64,000 nucleotides of DNA from CAWFFV01 sp963814985. Its GTDB lineage: Bacteria; Chloroflexota; Ktedonobacteria; Ktedonobacterales; Ktedonobacteraceae. The stretch covers positions 1-64,000 of the forward strand of contig CAWFFV010000119.1 in the NCBI GenBank assembly GCA_963814985.1, read 5' to 3'. The notes beneath the pieces were generated by a model. The model made no database searches. It had not been told where the DNA came from and saw only the letters and a program-made list of their open reading frames with translations. This document shows, piece after piece, positions 52,768 through 64,000 of this stretch. The position numbers and the translations under genes were made by a program. Each line of letters begins with the position of its first letter. Within the stretch, counting starts at the first letter, position 1.

Positions 52768-54186
52768 CTAACGTACAAACTGCTTTAACACCTCATCAAC
52801 ACCGGGATGTGTGCGGTTCAGCCGTAAGTCTTCAGCGCCAGTTGAATCAGTTTGAACAAGCAAAATACTCTGTTGGATGCAGGTATTGAGGAGTTCGCGG
52901 GCAGAGTCACGAGTGAGCCGTCCACGGAAACGATTCTTTGGATTAACTGGATCACCGATAAAATTAGAAACACCAATAATAGTACGCCATGACCAGTTAC
53001 GATCAATATAATCAAGAAACTGTAAGAACTGGGGATCAAGAACATCCATTGGCGGGGTTCCATAAGGTATTTGCTGGAACTGTGACGCCCCACTCGAAAA
53101 ATTCAGGGCGGGCATGGCTCCAGTTGTTCCAGTTGACGACATCGCAGGAAAACTTCCGGTTGCGATGGGGATTGCTCCCGTGATACCAGAGCTTCCGCTA
53201 CTACCCGGAACTAAAGGGACAAACTGATTAGCACTGCTTATAAGATCTCGGCTGACGGTTCCTGGAATACCTACAACAATAACTGTTTTGTTAAGACGTA
53301 ACTTTAAACGGGCACTGATACGAGTGAAATCTTTATCGCCTGTCATCAAAACAAAGGTAGAGATGGTAGGACGATCAAAAACTGTTTCAATGATATCCAT
53401 CAACATATTCAAGTCAACGGTACTTTGCACAACAGTGCTTTGTACAATCGTGCTACTACCACCAGCGTTAGAGCTGATGGCCGCCATATGACCGGTATTA
53501 CCTGTACTGGCGTGCTGATTAGAAGCGGTGGGATATCCTAAAGGACCAGTGTTGCTCTGTCCAAGAGGGCCAGTCGGGCTAGTAGGGCCATAGTGGTTCT
53601 GATAGGACAAAGACTGTCGATAGGCTTCACGCTGCTGATAGTCGGGCAAGTTGTAACTGTCTTCGGGAGGCTGTTCGTCCTCTGGCAGAAGATGTTCATC
53701 ATCAAGCTCATTAGGCAAAGGGAGAGACGTGTCTGGATCAGGAGGCCAGCCAGCAGTACTCTGCGAGCTAATCGAAGGGATTGATGGGAGTGTCCCAGAA
53801 TTCCCTGAGATGCTGGTAGGCCACTGTCGTGGATACGAACCGGTAGGGGTTGGATAGCCCCCTGTCCCTTGTTCAGCGACGTAACTACTTGGCGAACCAA
53901 GTGAGCCGGTAGGGTTATTACCAGAAGCATAATGAATAGTGCCCATACGAATACGATCACGTTGTTTCGCAGGGCAATCGACACGATCGATCATCGCCGC
54001 CGTTAAACTGCCTTTGAATGGCTCCGGTTGTCGAGACCAGTCCGCATAGGCGCGGGCAACCATAACAGTTCCATAGCGACGGGCGACAGCAATAAGCTCC
54101 TGGGGATCGGGTTCCCGCCGTTGAATATTCAGCATACTATAACGTATGTTCTCAAAATCAATGAATAAAGCAATATCTTCGGGCAC
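52768..54186 (-). CDS. NYN-domain protein split by a long disordered insert
   Basis: 472 residues. MPEDIALFIDFENIRYSML starts a LabA-type NYN nuclease domain, and AAMIDRVDCPAKQRD carries on. Then about 150 residues of Gly/Ser/Thr/Pro low-complexity sequence (TGSLGSPSSYVAEQ..., SSTIVQSTVVQSTV) interrupt it before DLNMLMDIIETVF...STFVLMTGDKDFTRI and NKTVIVVGIPGTVSRDLI, the second half of the fold. The C-terminal 110 residues (MDVLDPQFLQFLDYIDRNWSWRTI to the end) are a helical, OST-HTH-like domain likely to bind RNA. The insert sits where the NYN core folds, as in some eukaryotic-like insertions. Confidence 0.85.
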   Translation of the reverse strand: MPEDIALFIDFENIRYSMLNIQRREPDPQELIAVARRYGTVMVARAYADWSRQPEPFKGSLTAAMIDRVDCPAKQRDRIRMGTIHYASGNNPTGSLGSPSSYVAEQGTGGYPTPTGSYPRQWPTSISGNSGTLPSIPSISSQSTAGWPPDPDTSLPLPNELDDEHLLPEDEQPPEDSYNLPDYQQREAYRQSLSYQNHYGPTSPTGPLGQSNTGPLGYPTASNQHASTGNTGHMAAISSNAGGSSTIVQSTVVQSTVDLNMLMDIIETVFDRPTISTFVLMTGDKDFTRISARLKLRLNKTVIVVGIPGTVSRDLISSANQFVPLVPGSSGSSGITGAIPIATGSFPAMSSTGTTGAMPALNFSSGASQFQQIPYGTPPMDVLDPQFLQFLDYIDRNWSWRTIIGVSNFIGDPVNPKNRFRGRLTRDSARELLNTCIQQSILLVQTDSTGAEDLRLNRTHPGVDEVLKQFVR

Positions 54187-54390
54187 AACCTTCTCCTCTC
54201 ATTGGGAGAAACCGCGCAGGCCAAGATTTACGATTGTTCAAGTGCTCGGACAACCTTGCAGTGCATCCTCTAGCTATGAGCATATCATAATTTTTGGGTA
54301 AAGTCGAGAGGTCTACGCTTTACTTTACGTATTTACTATGGTATATTCTTTAGTTGAGAAAGGACATGATTTGCAAAAGAGTATGAAGCA

Positions 54391-54726
54391 ATGGCGCTAA
54401 TAAAATCCAATCATATTGATGATATCATCTGCCCCGTGGCCCGCACTGCTCACATCGTGAGCGGGAAATGGACCTTACTTCTTATCCGCGATCTGGCCTC
54501 TGGTATTAAACGCTTTAATCAGCTTGAACGCTCACTCAATGGCATCAGCCCCAAAACCCTCTCTGAACGACTGCGTTCCCTCGAAGAAGAGGGAATTCTC
54601 GTTCGGCAAACGTTCGCGGAGGTACCTCCTCGTGTAGAATATACGCTAACAGAGAAAGGACATGACCTCGTTTACGTCATAGAGAGTATGCGTAGCTACG
54701 GGCAACGGTGGCTATGCAACGAGTAG
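54391..54726 (+). CDS. HxlR-family transcription regulator
   Basis: 111 residues. Winged helix: CPVARTAHIVSGKWTLLLIRDLASG, RFNQLERSLNGISPKTLSERLRSLEEEGILVR and YTLTEKGHDLV. The conserved Cys of HxlR (ICPVA) that senses redox or electrophiles is present at residue 14. Usually acts as a dimer on a divergent promoter; the divergent neighbour is the NYN gene, 205 bases away. A terminator follows. Confidence 0.93.
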   Translation: MALIKSNHIDDIICPVARTAHIVSGKWTLLLIRDLASGIKRFNQLERSLNGISPKTLSERLRSLEEEGILVRQTFAEVPPRVEYTLTEKGHDLVYVIESMRSYGQRWLCNE

Positions 54727-54768
54727 AACGTATACCCCGTCGGTTTCTTCTCCAACTTGACTGATACC

Positions 54769-54796
54769 AAGAACCGGAGGTAAGCCCCCGGTTCTT
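54769..54796 (+). terminator. Rho-independent terminator of the HxlR gene
   Basis: AAGAACCGG and CCGGTTCTT, 9-bp stem followed by TTTTAC-like tail. Confidence 0.75.
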
Positions 54797-54823
54797 TTAC
54801 TACATGCAGAAGCACAACGCTTA

Positions 54824-55117
54824 TTAGAGTGCAGTTCCCACCAATTCACGATTATGATCAGCCAGGAAACGGTGGAGCACGCCCGCTGTAGTTGCAATGG
54901 TATACTCTTCCGTCGAATGATCCTCAGATCTCTTTACCAGATCATACAGGCTGGCAATATCGTAGCGTACCTGCACCTGAAGCTGGCCCTCGCTATTAAA
55001 CCCTTCAACGAAGAGACCATCCTCTTCCTCATGGAGCGCGATACTCTTTACGCCAATCTGATCTAGCACCTGTCCGACTGCGCGTAAGATACTCGCATAA
55101 CTGAACGTGGCCGGCAT
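54824..55117 (-). CDS. Hypothetical small protein, 97 residues
   Basis: Starts at ATG 55117 with GGGAGGGATCA upstream. Alternating helix/strand without membrane segment (FSYASILRAVGQVLDQIGVKS, HEEEDGLFVEGFNSEGQLQVQVRYD). Not recognised. Lies between the HxlR gene and the membrane protein, convergent with the former. Confidence 0.65.
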   Translation of the reverse strand: MPATFSYASILRAVGQVLDQIGVKSIALHEEEDGLFVEGFNSEGQLQVQVRYDIASLYDLVKRSEDHSTEEYTIATTAGVLHRFLADHNRELVGTAL

Positions 55118-55265
55118 TGATCCCTCCCTAAATAATCGGAGATTATATTCGTTACTAGTAGACTACATTGTCAAACCTGGCAACACACCATTACGAGGCA
55201 GGTGGTTTGTCAGCCTCATACTATACTTCGACAATTTTATCATTACATTCGCGTAAACGTCAAGT

Positions 55266-56231
55266 TCACCGCTTTGCACTTATCCCATTGGTCAGGGGGC
55301 CAGTCGTTGCCCATTCCTCAGCAGGTAATGGGGTATTTACAGCTACTGGCTCACGGTCAGGGGTATTGAGGATCTCAATGGCTTTGAGCCGCCAGAAGCG
55401 TGCACTGGCAGGTCGTTTCAGTGAGAGAAATTGTGCCAGACCTTCATCAGTGATATCGGGTGTCGCTTTGAGAGCTTCAATGGTCATCTGCAGTTTGTCA
55501 GGGTTTCCATCAGTGCTAACAGCTATCAAAGAGGGGTTGAGATCCTCTGTATTGGTGTTAAGAAAATCCCTTTCAATGGCAACAACCTGACCAGTAATAG
55601 GACGATTGGGATTGGCTTTCTCGGCTTCGTTTGTCTGCGGGGTTACCTCACTGGCAACTCGATTGTTCGTTCCGGTAACAAATGCACCAACACGGGAACC
55701 AGAAGAGAGTGCACGTCGTAAAGTTGCGATGGGTAGTTGTGTCTGCTTGGCCAGTTCACCAAGGGCATTTACTTGCACTGCTTTCTGCTGTTTTTCCTCT
55801 GCAGCCGTTTCCGTTATCGTTTCCGCCATCATGGTGTAAACGATACCGAGAAGTGGGAACGCGCTGGCCATAAAGGGGAAGACGCTGGTTAGCCAGGGTG
55901 CTGTACTCTCGGCAGAATTCAACATGGTGGGGCTATGAAATTGTTTGGCATAGGCCCAGTTGACCGCCCAGGAGAAAATGGTACACATTAAAATAAGGAT
56001 CCAGTGCTGCCATACGGCTCTAGGTGTGCGGTACTTGCGATATCTTTGAAAAGCTGTCCAGGAAAGAAGATATACAGTGACATCAATACTTATGGCAATA
56101 GCATAACTGACGGCCCACCACCAGACGCCTTCTGGTCCCTGAGATGGTTCAAACGATGCAAAGAAATAGGCCACATGGGGAATTGATGCTGCCAAAAATA
56201 CGGCGAATGCAATCCAGAAAAAAAATTTCAT
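55266..56231 (-). CDS. Polytopic membrane protein with cytoplasmic tail
   Basis: 321 residues. Four hydrophobic segments in the first 145 residues (FFFWIAFAVFLAASIPHVAYFF, VSYAIAISIDVTVYLLSW, WILILMCTIFSWAVNWAYA, LTSVFPFMASAFPLLGIVY), similar in layout to DUF2637-like proteins. The C-terminal 175 residues are soluble with LPIATLRRALSSGSRVGAF and LKRPASARFWRLKAIEIL, possibly helix-turn-helix-like. Starts at ATG 56231, GGAGG 13 bases upstream. Function unknown. Confidence 0.65.
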   Translation of the reverse strand: MKFFFWIAFAVFLAASIPHVAYFFASFEPSQGPEGVWWWAVSYAIAISIDVTVYLLSWTAFQRYRKYRTPRAVWQHWILILMCTIFSWAVNWAYAKQFHSPTMLNSAESTAPWLTSVFPFMASAFPLLGIVYTMMAETITETAAEEKQQKAVQVNALGELAKQTQLPIATLRRALSSGSRVGAFVTGTNNRVASEVTPQTNEAEKANPNRPITGQVVAIERDFLNTNTEDLNPSLIAVSTDGNPDKLQMTIEALKATPDITDEGLAQFLSLKRPASARFWRLKAIEILNTPDREPVAVNTPLPAEEWATTGPLTNGISAKR

Positions 56232-56512
56232 TGTGAGACAGTTTCCTCCATTACTATCATTATTACTCTTCTCCCTCTATTACCCCCTTTTATGCATATA
56301 CGTAATAGAGCCATACTATATCAACGTTCGTTAATGACTAGAGTATCTTTACCAGTAACATCAAGCTATTTTTGATCAAGGCTAAGCCTTCGGCGTTCCC
56401 CTCAGGCATAATGTTCCGGGCAGATCCCGTTTGCTAAGCGGATGAAGGGAACGAAACAGAAAGGGCAAAAAAACGAGTTTTTGAAATTTCCCAAAATTCC
56501 TTGCACAAAGTG

Positions 56513-56543
56513 TTGACAAGCCGTCGAAAGTATGGCATATTAT
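56513..56543 (+). promoter_or_regulatory. Promoter of the 23S rRNA unit
   Basis: TTGACA at 56513 and TATTAT at 56538, 19-base spacer (a 17-base reading gives CATATT). Transcription would begin near 56550. Confidence 0.7.
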
Positions 56544-56582
56544 GCAAGCACCGCGAGAGACGCGATGCAAAAGCACTCTAAC

Positions 56583-56618
56583 AACTAAATAAGCATAATT
56601 ACTTCAATTTTGTTGAGC
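56583..56618 (+). other. Pre-23S processing stem, 5' arm
   Basis: About 36 bases (AACTAAATAAGCATAATTAC...) pairs with 59662-59696 across the whole 23S gene with only one bulge and two G-U pairs. This is the RNase III processing stalk seen around bacterial 23S rRNA. Confidence 0.8.
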
Positions 56619-56663
56619 AAATCAAGAAGAGTTGAAGCAGAGGTACCATCGAGGAAAGAAACG

Positions 56664-59626
<2,963 letters not shown>

Positions 59627-59661
59627 CCCCTCCTGGTCACTCATCTTCACTCCCTTGAGTG

Positions 59662-59696
59662 GCTCGACAAAATTGAGGTAATTATGCTTTTTAGTT
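59662..59696 (+). other. Pre-23S processing stem, 3' arm
   Basis: GCTCGACAAAATTGAGGTAA... pairs with the 5' arm at 56583-56618. Confidence 0.8.
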
Positions 59697-59703
59697 AGTG
59701 CGA

Positions 59704-59742
59704 AAACAAAACCACCATTATGATTTCATAATGGTGGTTTTG
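59704..59742 (+). terminator. Terminator of the 23S unit
   Basis: AACAAAACCACCATTATGA and its complement form a 19-bp stem with a tight loop; both strands have T-rich tails, so it may also serve queG on the other strand. Confidence 0.8.
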
Positions 59743-59841
59743 TTATATTGCTAATGTATCTCTCCAGCCGAACGTAGACTGGAGTTTCGTCTTGCCTTTG
59801 AAATCCTCACTTACGATTTTCGCAGAGAGCCTGGCTCTCCC

Positions 59842-61059
59842 TCAATCAGGAGCTAGCGCACAATATATCTCCCGCCGTATCTCTTCATCCTCCTCCGTCT
59901 CCTGGGCGGCACAGAGAGCCTGTCGCGCTTGCTCTCCGCCGAGACGACCTAAAGCCCATGCGGCATGGCCCCGTACCAGTGGCTCATGGTCATGTAAGGC
60001 TCCGATGAGCGCGGGTACGGCTTGCATATCACCACTATTACCCAGGGCGACACAAACATTGCGTAATAGTCCCCGTCGTTTGGTACGCTTGATAGGACTG
60101 CGCTTAAAACGTTCACGAAATTGTTCCTCTGTCAGAGAGAGTAAGGGGATAAGTTCAGGGCTGCTTCCTACGGCGGATCGGGGCTGAAATGCTTCATGCG
60201 GTTTGAATGGCGTCTGGTCTGTGACATTTTGACGATTAGCTCTTCCTACAGTCAACAGGTTTCCTGAACGCAATCCCAATCGCTCCTCCGCAATTTTGTT
60301 GACAGGACATACCTCCTGGCAGATATCACAGCCAAAGATGAGATTACCCATCAATGGACGCAATTCCAGAGGAATGCTGCCGCGTAATTCGATCGTGAGA
60401 AAAGAGATACAGCGTGTATTGTCTAACTCGTAGGGATTGGGCAAAGCCTGCGTTGGACATGCGTGCAGACAGATCTCGCAGCTACCACAGCTTGTCTTGA
60501 GCGGTTGGTCAATGCTCAAAGGGAGGTTAGTCACGATCTCTGCCAGAAAGACCCATGACCCCCATCCCTTTGTCAATATATTCGTGTTCTTGCCATACCA
60601 ACCCAACCCTGCCCGCTGAGCTACCGCACGATCTACCATCCGCCCTGTATCGACAAAGATTCGCGTCTCAACCGCCTCTGGCACCTCGTCGCATGCATAT
60701 TCACGAAGCCAGACTGTAAATTGTTGTAGTTTGGGTTTGATAACATCGTGGTAATCTTCTCCCCAGGCATAACGTGCGATGCGTCCACGCGGAGTACTGC
60801 CCTCCTGTTCATCTGGTTGCTGTGTGAGATAAAACATGGCAAGAGAAATGATGGATCTGGCTTCTGGTAACAATGCATCTGGATGACATGACACATCGGC
60901 ACGTTGCTCTGTAAACCAGGGAAGGCCGTCCATCAATCCCTGTGCAATGCGCTCTTTAATGACGCGCCTGGCTTCGGGGAATTCCTCTGCGCCGGTGATG
61001 CGCACCAGATCGAAGCCAAGCGAGTATGCATACTCTTTGATCGTCAGTATATTGAGCAT
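59842..61059 (-). CDS. queG: Epoxyqueuosine reductase
   Basis: 405 residues. Last step of queuosine synthesis, cobalamin-dependent reduction of epoxyqueuosine in tRNA. N-terminal B12-binding domain (GFDLVRITGAEEFP, GLPWFTEQRADVSC, ARYAWGEDYHDVIK), VDTGRMVDRAVAQRAGLGWYGKNT, two [4Fe-4S] motifs CGSCEICLHACPTQAL and CDICQEVCPVNK, and C-terminal HEAT-like repeats (ALGNSGDMQAVPALIGAL) that bind tRNA. The ATG overlaps the permease stop (TAATG), so it is co-transcribed with the ABC exporter. Confidence 0.96.
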   Translation of the reverse strand: MLNILTIKEYAYSLGFDLVRITGAEEFPEARRVIKERIAQGLMDGLPWFTEQRADVSCHPDALLPEARSIISLAMFYLTQQPDEQEGSTPRGRIARYAWGEDYHDVIKPKLQQFTVWLREYACDEVPEAVETRIFVDTGRMVDRAVAQRAGLGWYGKNTNILTKGWGSWVFLAEIVTNLPLSIDQPLKTSCGSCEICLHACPTQALPNPYELDNTRCISFLTIELRGSIPLELRPLMGNLIFGCDICQEVCPVNKIAEERLGLRSGNLLTVGRANRQNVTDQTPFKPHEAFQPRSAVGSSPELIPLLSLTEEQFRERFKRSPIKRTKRRGLLRNVCVALGNSGDMQAVPALIGALHDHEPLVRGHAAWALGRLGGEQARQALCAAQETEEDEEIRREIYCALAPD

Positions 61060-62120
61060 TAGTTTGTTATATCACGTCGCTTAATGACCCACCATGCCAG
61101 ACCAATGGACAGAGCCAGATGAACGGCCAGCACCAGGAGAGCATGCAAGTCGGACAATTGAGCAGGCAATGTGCCAGGAGAAAGATAATGCTCTTGATTT
61201 TGTGTCAAGGCGGCAATGTTATTTCCTACAAAGTAATCAGGTATAGCTTTTACAAAATCACCCAATCCTCCCTTGTTCAAGCTACCAACCAGGACGAGTA
61301 TACCGGACAGAGCGCCTTCGAGCGCCCACCAGATGAGTGCTCCTGCCACGCCTGCTACCGTCGCTCTGCCTAACGTTGATAGACAGAAAGCAAGCATGGT
61401 ATACATAAACACTCCCAGCATGGAGACCAACAGGTCAAGGACTGCGTGGAGTATCCATGTCCCTGTGAGAAAGCTAAAATCGACATTTATCCCCGTTATC
61501 AGGTTGAGAAGCGCACCTGTCAGAATACCCAGAGGTACCAGGACAAGAAAACTCAGCGCCACACAGGTAAGAATTGCTCCTATCTTTGCCAGGAGAAATT
61601 GTGTACGTGTGGGACCACGCGTAAACATCAGGCGTATCGTCCCAACGCTATATTCACCTCCAACAATGGTGCCCGCCAGAATAATGATGAGAATTAGCCC
61701 TAAAGTGCGGGTAATTTGCATTGCTAGATCGAACGAAGCCGGCAAGCGTAGTGGTCCAGAAACGTTGTCCAGGGTTTCTTGTTTCGCTTGCTTTGCTTGT
61801 GCCAGATCCACATCTGTTGGTGGATGGCTGAGACAGGGTTGTATCTGTACGGATGAGCATTGTGGAGGCAAAAAGTTTTCTACTGGACTGTAAAGTACAA
61901 CAGTTGCACCAAGTGAAATTCCAGCGAAAGATACAAGCATGATAAGGATACTAACAGTACTCAGTACCTTTGACATCATCCGACGTCGTATCTTGTAAAG
62001 TTCTACCCCGATCAGACGGAGAAGCACACTAAAGAAGTCCAGCCGTCCCATAACGACCGTGTCAGTGCGTGTTAGTAGAGGAGCATGCTGTTCTGTAGTG
62101 GTTGGTGGTAAGGTGCTCAA
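61059..62120 (-). CDS. ABC-2 type transporter permease
   Basis: 353 residues from TTG 62120, overlapping the ATPase stop by 4 bases. One N-terminal membrane segment (LSTVSILIMLVSFAGISLG), a large extracytoplasmic loop of about 60 residues with two Cys, then five more segments ending AVHLALSIGLAWWVIKRRD. GGEYSVGTIRLMFTRGPTR is the ABC-2 coupling motif. Exports an unidentified substrate; the BcrB/YhaP relatives export antibiotics or lipids. Confidence 0.88.
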   Translation of the reverse strand: MSTLPPTTTEQHAPLLTRTDTVVMGRLDFFSVLLRLIGVELYKIRRRMMSKVLSTVSILIMLVSFAGISLGATVVLYSPVENFLPPQCSSVQIQPCLSHPPTDVDLAQAKQAKQETLDNVSGPLRLPASFDLAMQITRTLGLILIIILAGTIVGGEYSVGTIRLMFTRGPTRTQFLLAKIGAILTCVALSFLVLVPLGILTGALLNLITGINVDFSFLTGTWILHAVLDLLVSMLGVFMYTMLAFCLSTLGRATVAGVAGALIWWALEGALSGILVLVGSLNKGGLGDFVKAIPDYFVGNNIAALTQNQEHYLSPGTLPAQLSDLHALLVLAVHLALSIGLAWWVIKRRDITN

Positions 62121-63190
62121 AGGGTTCCTCGCTTTCCGCCGCTGGATGTCGATATCGTTTGCTCTGGTGCATCGGCCAGGGCCTCCATGCCAACATGAGA
62201 ACTCTTTGCCGAGAATGGGGTTGTGACCTCTAAGAAGAGATCTTCCAGGCTTCCCTCACGTGGATGAAGTTCTGCTGCAAAGATATTCTTTCGGGCCAGC
62301 AGTGCATTAATTTCTGCGGCATGACTGGCTGGTGTATCTATGATAAGCACAGGTTGGCTCCGTCTATTTTGCTCGATACGGACATCTCTAATCCAGTTTG
62401 CTTCCTGCACCTGTGCCTGTTGCAACAAATGGTGAGCCAGATGCGTCTGATCCAGCTGGTCCAAACGTACCTCAACCTGCTCGCTGCCCTTGAGCAGCTC
62501 ATGCACATGGCCTTGCTTGACCAGATTACCCTTTTTGAGAATGGCTACACGGTTACAAACCTGTTGCACCTCATACAGAATGTGGCTGGAGAGAAAAATC
62601 GTCTTGCCTAGCGAAGACAGGCGTTGGATAAGCCGACGAATTTCGATGACACCAGCAGGATCAAGTCCATTGGTCGGTTCGTCGAGGAGCACCAGTTCAG
62701 GATCAGAGAGGAGAGCAGCAGCGATACCCAGACGTTGCTTCATACCGAGCGAGTACTTGCGATAGGCGAGCTTCTCGTAAGTACGCAACTCGACAATTTC
62801 GAGCACTTCTGTGAGGCGGCGATCGTTGGATTTACCAGACATCATCCCTGATGTGGCTGCAATGACTCGCAGGTTATCCAGACCAGATAGGTAGGGATAG
62901 AAGACGGGAGTTTCTACGATGGCTCCAATGTGTTGGAGAATCTCTGGGAGTTGGTATGCGTTGTCCATGCCAAAAAGGACCGCCCGTCCTGCCGTAGGAC
63001 GGATAAGACCAAGAAGCATACGGATAGTCGTTGTTTTCCCTGAACCATTTGGGCCAAGAAAACCAAAGACATCCCCACGCATCACCTGGAGATGCAAGTC
63101 ATTGACAGCAACCAGGTTCCCAAAAGCTTTGGTGAGTCTACTTGTGCTGATGACAGTAGTGCCATCATACTGAGGTGAGAGATCGTCCAC
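62117..63190 (-). CDS. ABC transporter ATP-binding protein (BcrA/DrrA-like)
   Basis: About 357 residues from GTG 63190, six bases after AAGGAG; TTG 63196 overlaps that site. Walker A GPNGSGKTT, Q-loop IVETPVFYPYLSG, signature YSLGMKQRLGIA, Walker B LVLLDEPTNGLDP and switch histidine in LSSHILYEVQ. A C-terminal regulatory tail (VQEANWIRDVRIEQNRRSQPV) as in DrrA. Operon ATPase - permease - queG, each overlapping the next. Confidence 0.93.
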   Translation of the reverse strand: MDDLSPQYDGTTVISTSRLTKAFGNLVAVNDLHLQVMRGDVFGFLGPNGSGKTTTIRMLLGLIRPTAGRAVLFGMDNAYQLPEILQHIGAIVETPVFYPYLSGLDNLRVIAATSGMMSGKSNDRRLTEVLEIVELRTYEKLAYRKYSLGMKQRLGIAAALLSDPELVLLDEPTNGLDPAGVIEIRRLIQRLSSLGKTIFLSSHILYEVQQVCNRVAILKKGNLVKQGHVHELLKGSEQVEVRLDQLDQTHLAHHLLQQAQVQEANWIRDVRIEQNRRSQPVLIIDTPASHAAEINALLARKNIFAAELHPREGSLEDLFLEVTTPFSAKSSHVGMEALADAPEQTISTSSGGKRGTL

Positions 63191-63402
63191 TATCAACTCC
63201 TTTTTCTTGAAGGTGGATTGTCAACAGTGTCTATTTCCAAGTGGATAAAGTCGGTTACGTATGACATAACTGCTAGTATAACATTCCTCCTCCTCAGACA
63301 CCAATATAACCTCTTTTTAATCAAATATCTCTCAGCTAAGGACAGAAGCCAATGTAGCACAAATAGCTATCAAGTTTTTTATCCCTTAACAGCTCATTTT
63401 GC
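63191..63402. other. Spacer upstream of the ABC operon
   Basis: About 210 A+T-rich bases; no gene, no strong structure. Holds the ABC operon's promoter (reverse strand). Confidence 0.4.
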
Positions 63403-63645
63403 CTAATTTGACGAGATAGCATAATAGTTGGAGATAACACGATGAGGGTGAGAAGAGTCACTGGTAAAGATCAAAGTTGAACCAACTTCAAGCCACTCTG
63501 ACTGACGATGTGCAGCAAACTCTGTGAGGATAACTCTATCCACATCGTGGTAGGTGTTGGCCTCAATCATAGAGGTAAGCGAGCCGAGGGAATGCCCGAT
63601 CAAGTTGACATGAGAAAAAGAGACGCCTCCGATCGCGCCTGCCCT
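63403..63645 (-). pseudogene. Alpha/beta hydrolase remnant
   Basis: In the same frame as, and beginning directly after, the stop codon of the oxidoreductase: RAGAIGGVSFSHVNLIGHSLGS then DVDRVILTEFA. That is the middle of an alpha/beta hydrolase with its nucleophile elbow GHSLG but no N-terminal or C-terminal part. There is no start codon or ribosome binding site, so it is a fragment. The junction suggests a deletion that joined two genes. Confidence 0.7.
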
Positions 63646-64000
63646 TTAAAAGATAGGGCTGAAAGCATGAGAGGTCAGTTCTCCCAGATAGCCATGCCAG
63701 ATATGATTTTCGTTCTTCTCAACTTTACTCACAATTTCTTTCATGGTACGCAAAACCTTGGGATCAGGGTCATCGTAGACATCGCCCTGGAGTAATTTCA
63801 CGACATCTATACGGTAGCGAGGGTCTTGTTGCAAAGGCAGTAAAGAGAACATTGAGCCGGTAGTAGACGGAGATAAACTCATACCAGTTCTTCGTTCCAC
63901 ACCGCAGTGTCTCCTCATATGTCTGGAAGCTCTTCTTACTAAAGTCGCCCATTTGGGCAGCCTTGAGAATATCTGCGCTGGCAAAACGCGCACTGTTAAG
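63646..64000 (-). pseudogene. NAD(P)/FAD-dependent oxidoreductase, C-terminal part, frameshifted
   Basis: Enters from the right edge: NSARFASADILKAAQMGDFS, TYEETLRCGTKNWYEFI, VYYRLNVLFT, then a frame change near 63828-63840 to DPRYRIDVVKLLQGDVYDD and EIVSKVEKNENHIWHGYLGE, stop at 63646. This helical tail is typical of flavin-dependent halogenase/geranylgeranyl-reductase-like oxidoreductases. The FAD-binding N-terminus lies outside the window. Confidence 0.65.

Noticed and set aside
59627..59841. 5S rRNA searched for after the 23S gene
   Set aside because: No 5S-like sequence is present between the processing stem, the terminator and queG.

Overview
The window looks like a chromosomal segment from a Chloroflexota bacterium, most likely class Ktedonobacteria. 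This is inferred from gene content, not from a search: a soluble GAF-HAMP chemoreceptor-like protein, a Ser/Thr kinase fused to a seven-bladed WD40 propeller, an Mrp ATPase with an N-terminal DUF1858 domain, an HTH-GAF regulator, an alpha/beta hydrolase ending in a DUF5679-like zinc ribbon, medium G+C, and a 23S rRNA gene with no 16S beside it. Ribosome binding sites are AGGAGG-like and GTG/TTG starts are frequent. There is no CRISPR array, prophage or intact insertion sequence.

Layout. 0-5.3 kb: a broken resolvase-like gene, a small HTH protein, tRNA-Asp with its promoter, a zinc-ribbon membrane protein, a YacP/Rae1-type NYN nuclease, and a reverse-strand group of CRP regulator, UbiA-type prenyl-phosphate transferase and dolichyl-phosphate-mannose-synthase-like glycosyltransferase. 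5.7-17.1 kb: mrp, pheA, an esterase, an alpha/beta hydrolase, ribonuclease Z, an HTH-GAF regulator, a DUF3267 protein, mutM, a lipoprotein, larB and a KGG-repeat stress protein. 17.2-32.4 kb: ftsZ, a 41-residue basic protein, a response regulator, LOG, a Na+/H+ antiporter, a GT9 glycosyltransferase, a TPR protein, a vWA protein, a Uma2 remnant, phzF, upp and the chemoreceptor-like protein. 32.7-46.4 kb: housekeeping genes (pgsA, plsY, panC, greA, pyrG with an MgtE-N/CBS partner, a metallo-beta-lactamase-fold protein, secG) and a glycosyltransferase with a C-terminal GGDEF-like domain. 46.7-56.2 kb: the WD40 kinase, a CoxG-like protein, a Gmad2 lipoprotein, an L7/L12-like repeat protein, an NYN protein split by a long insert, an HxlR regulator and a membrane protein. 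56.5-59.7 kb: an autonomous 23S rRNA unit with promoter, processing stem and terminator. 59.8-64 kb: queG behind an ABC exporter, then two damaged genes at the right edge.

Two patterns run across the whole window. First, intergenic spaces carry at least three kinds of dispersed structured repeat: A (about 125 bp, ends GTAACTCTTCAGG inverted), B (44-257 bp, 21-bp inverted ends) and C (conserved flanks around a long, nearly loopless palindrome whose sequence differs completely between copies). They occur in convergent, tandem and divergent spacers, so they are not simply terminators. Second, about a dozen conserved genes each carry single-base indels. Several lie in homopolymers and one set hits ftsZ, which points first to residual base-calling errors. 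The triple damage in Uma2 and the chopped hydrolase at the right edge look more like real decay.
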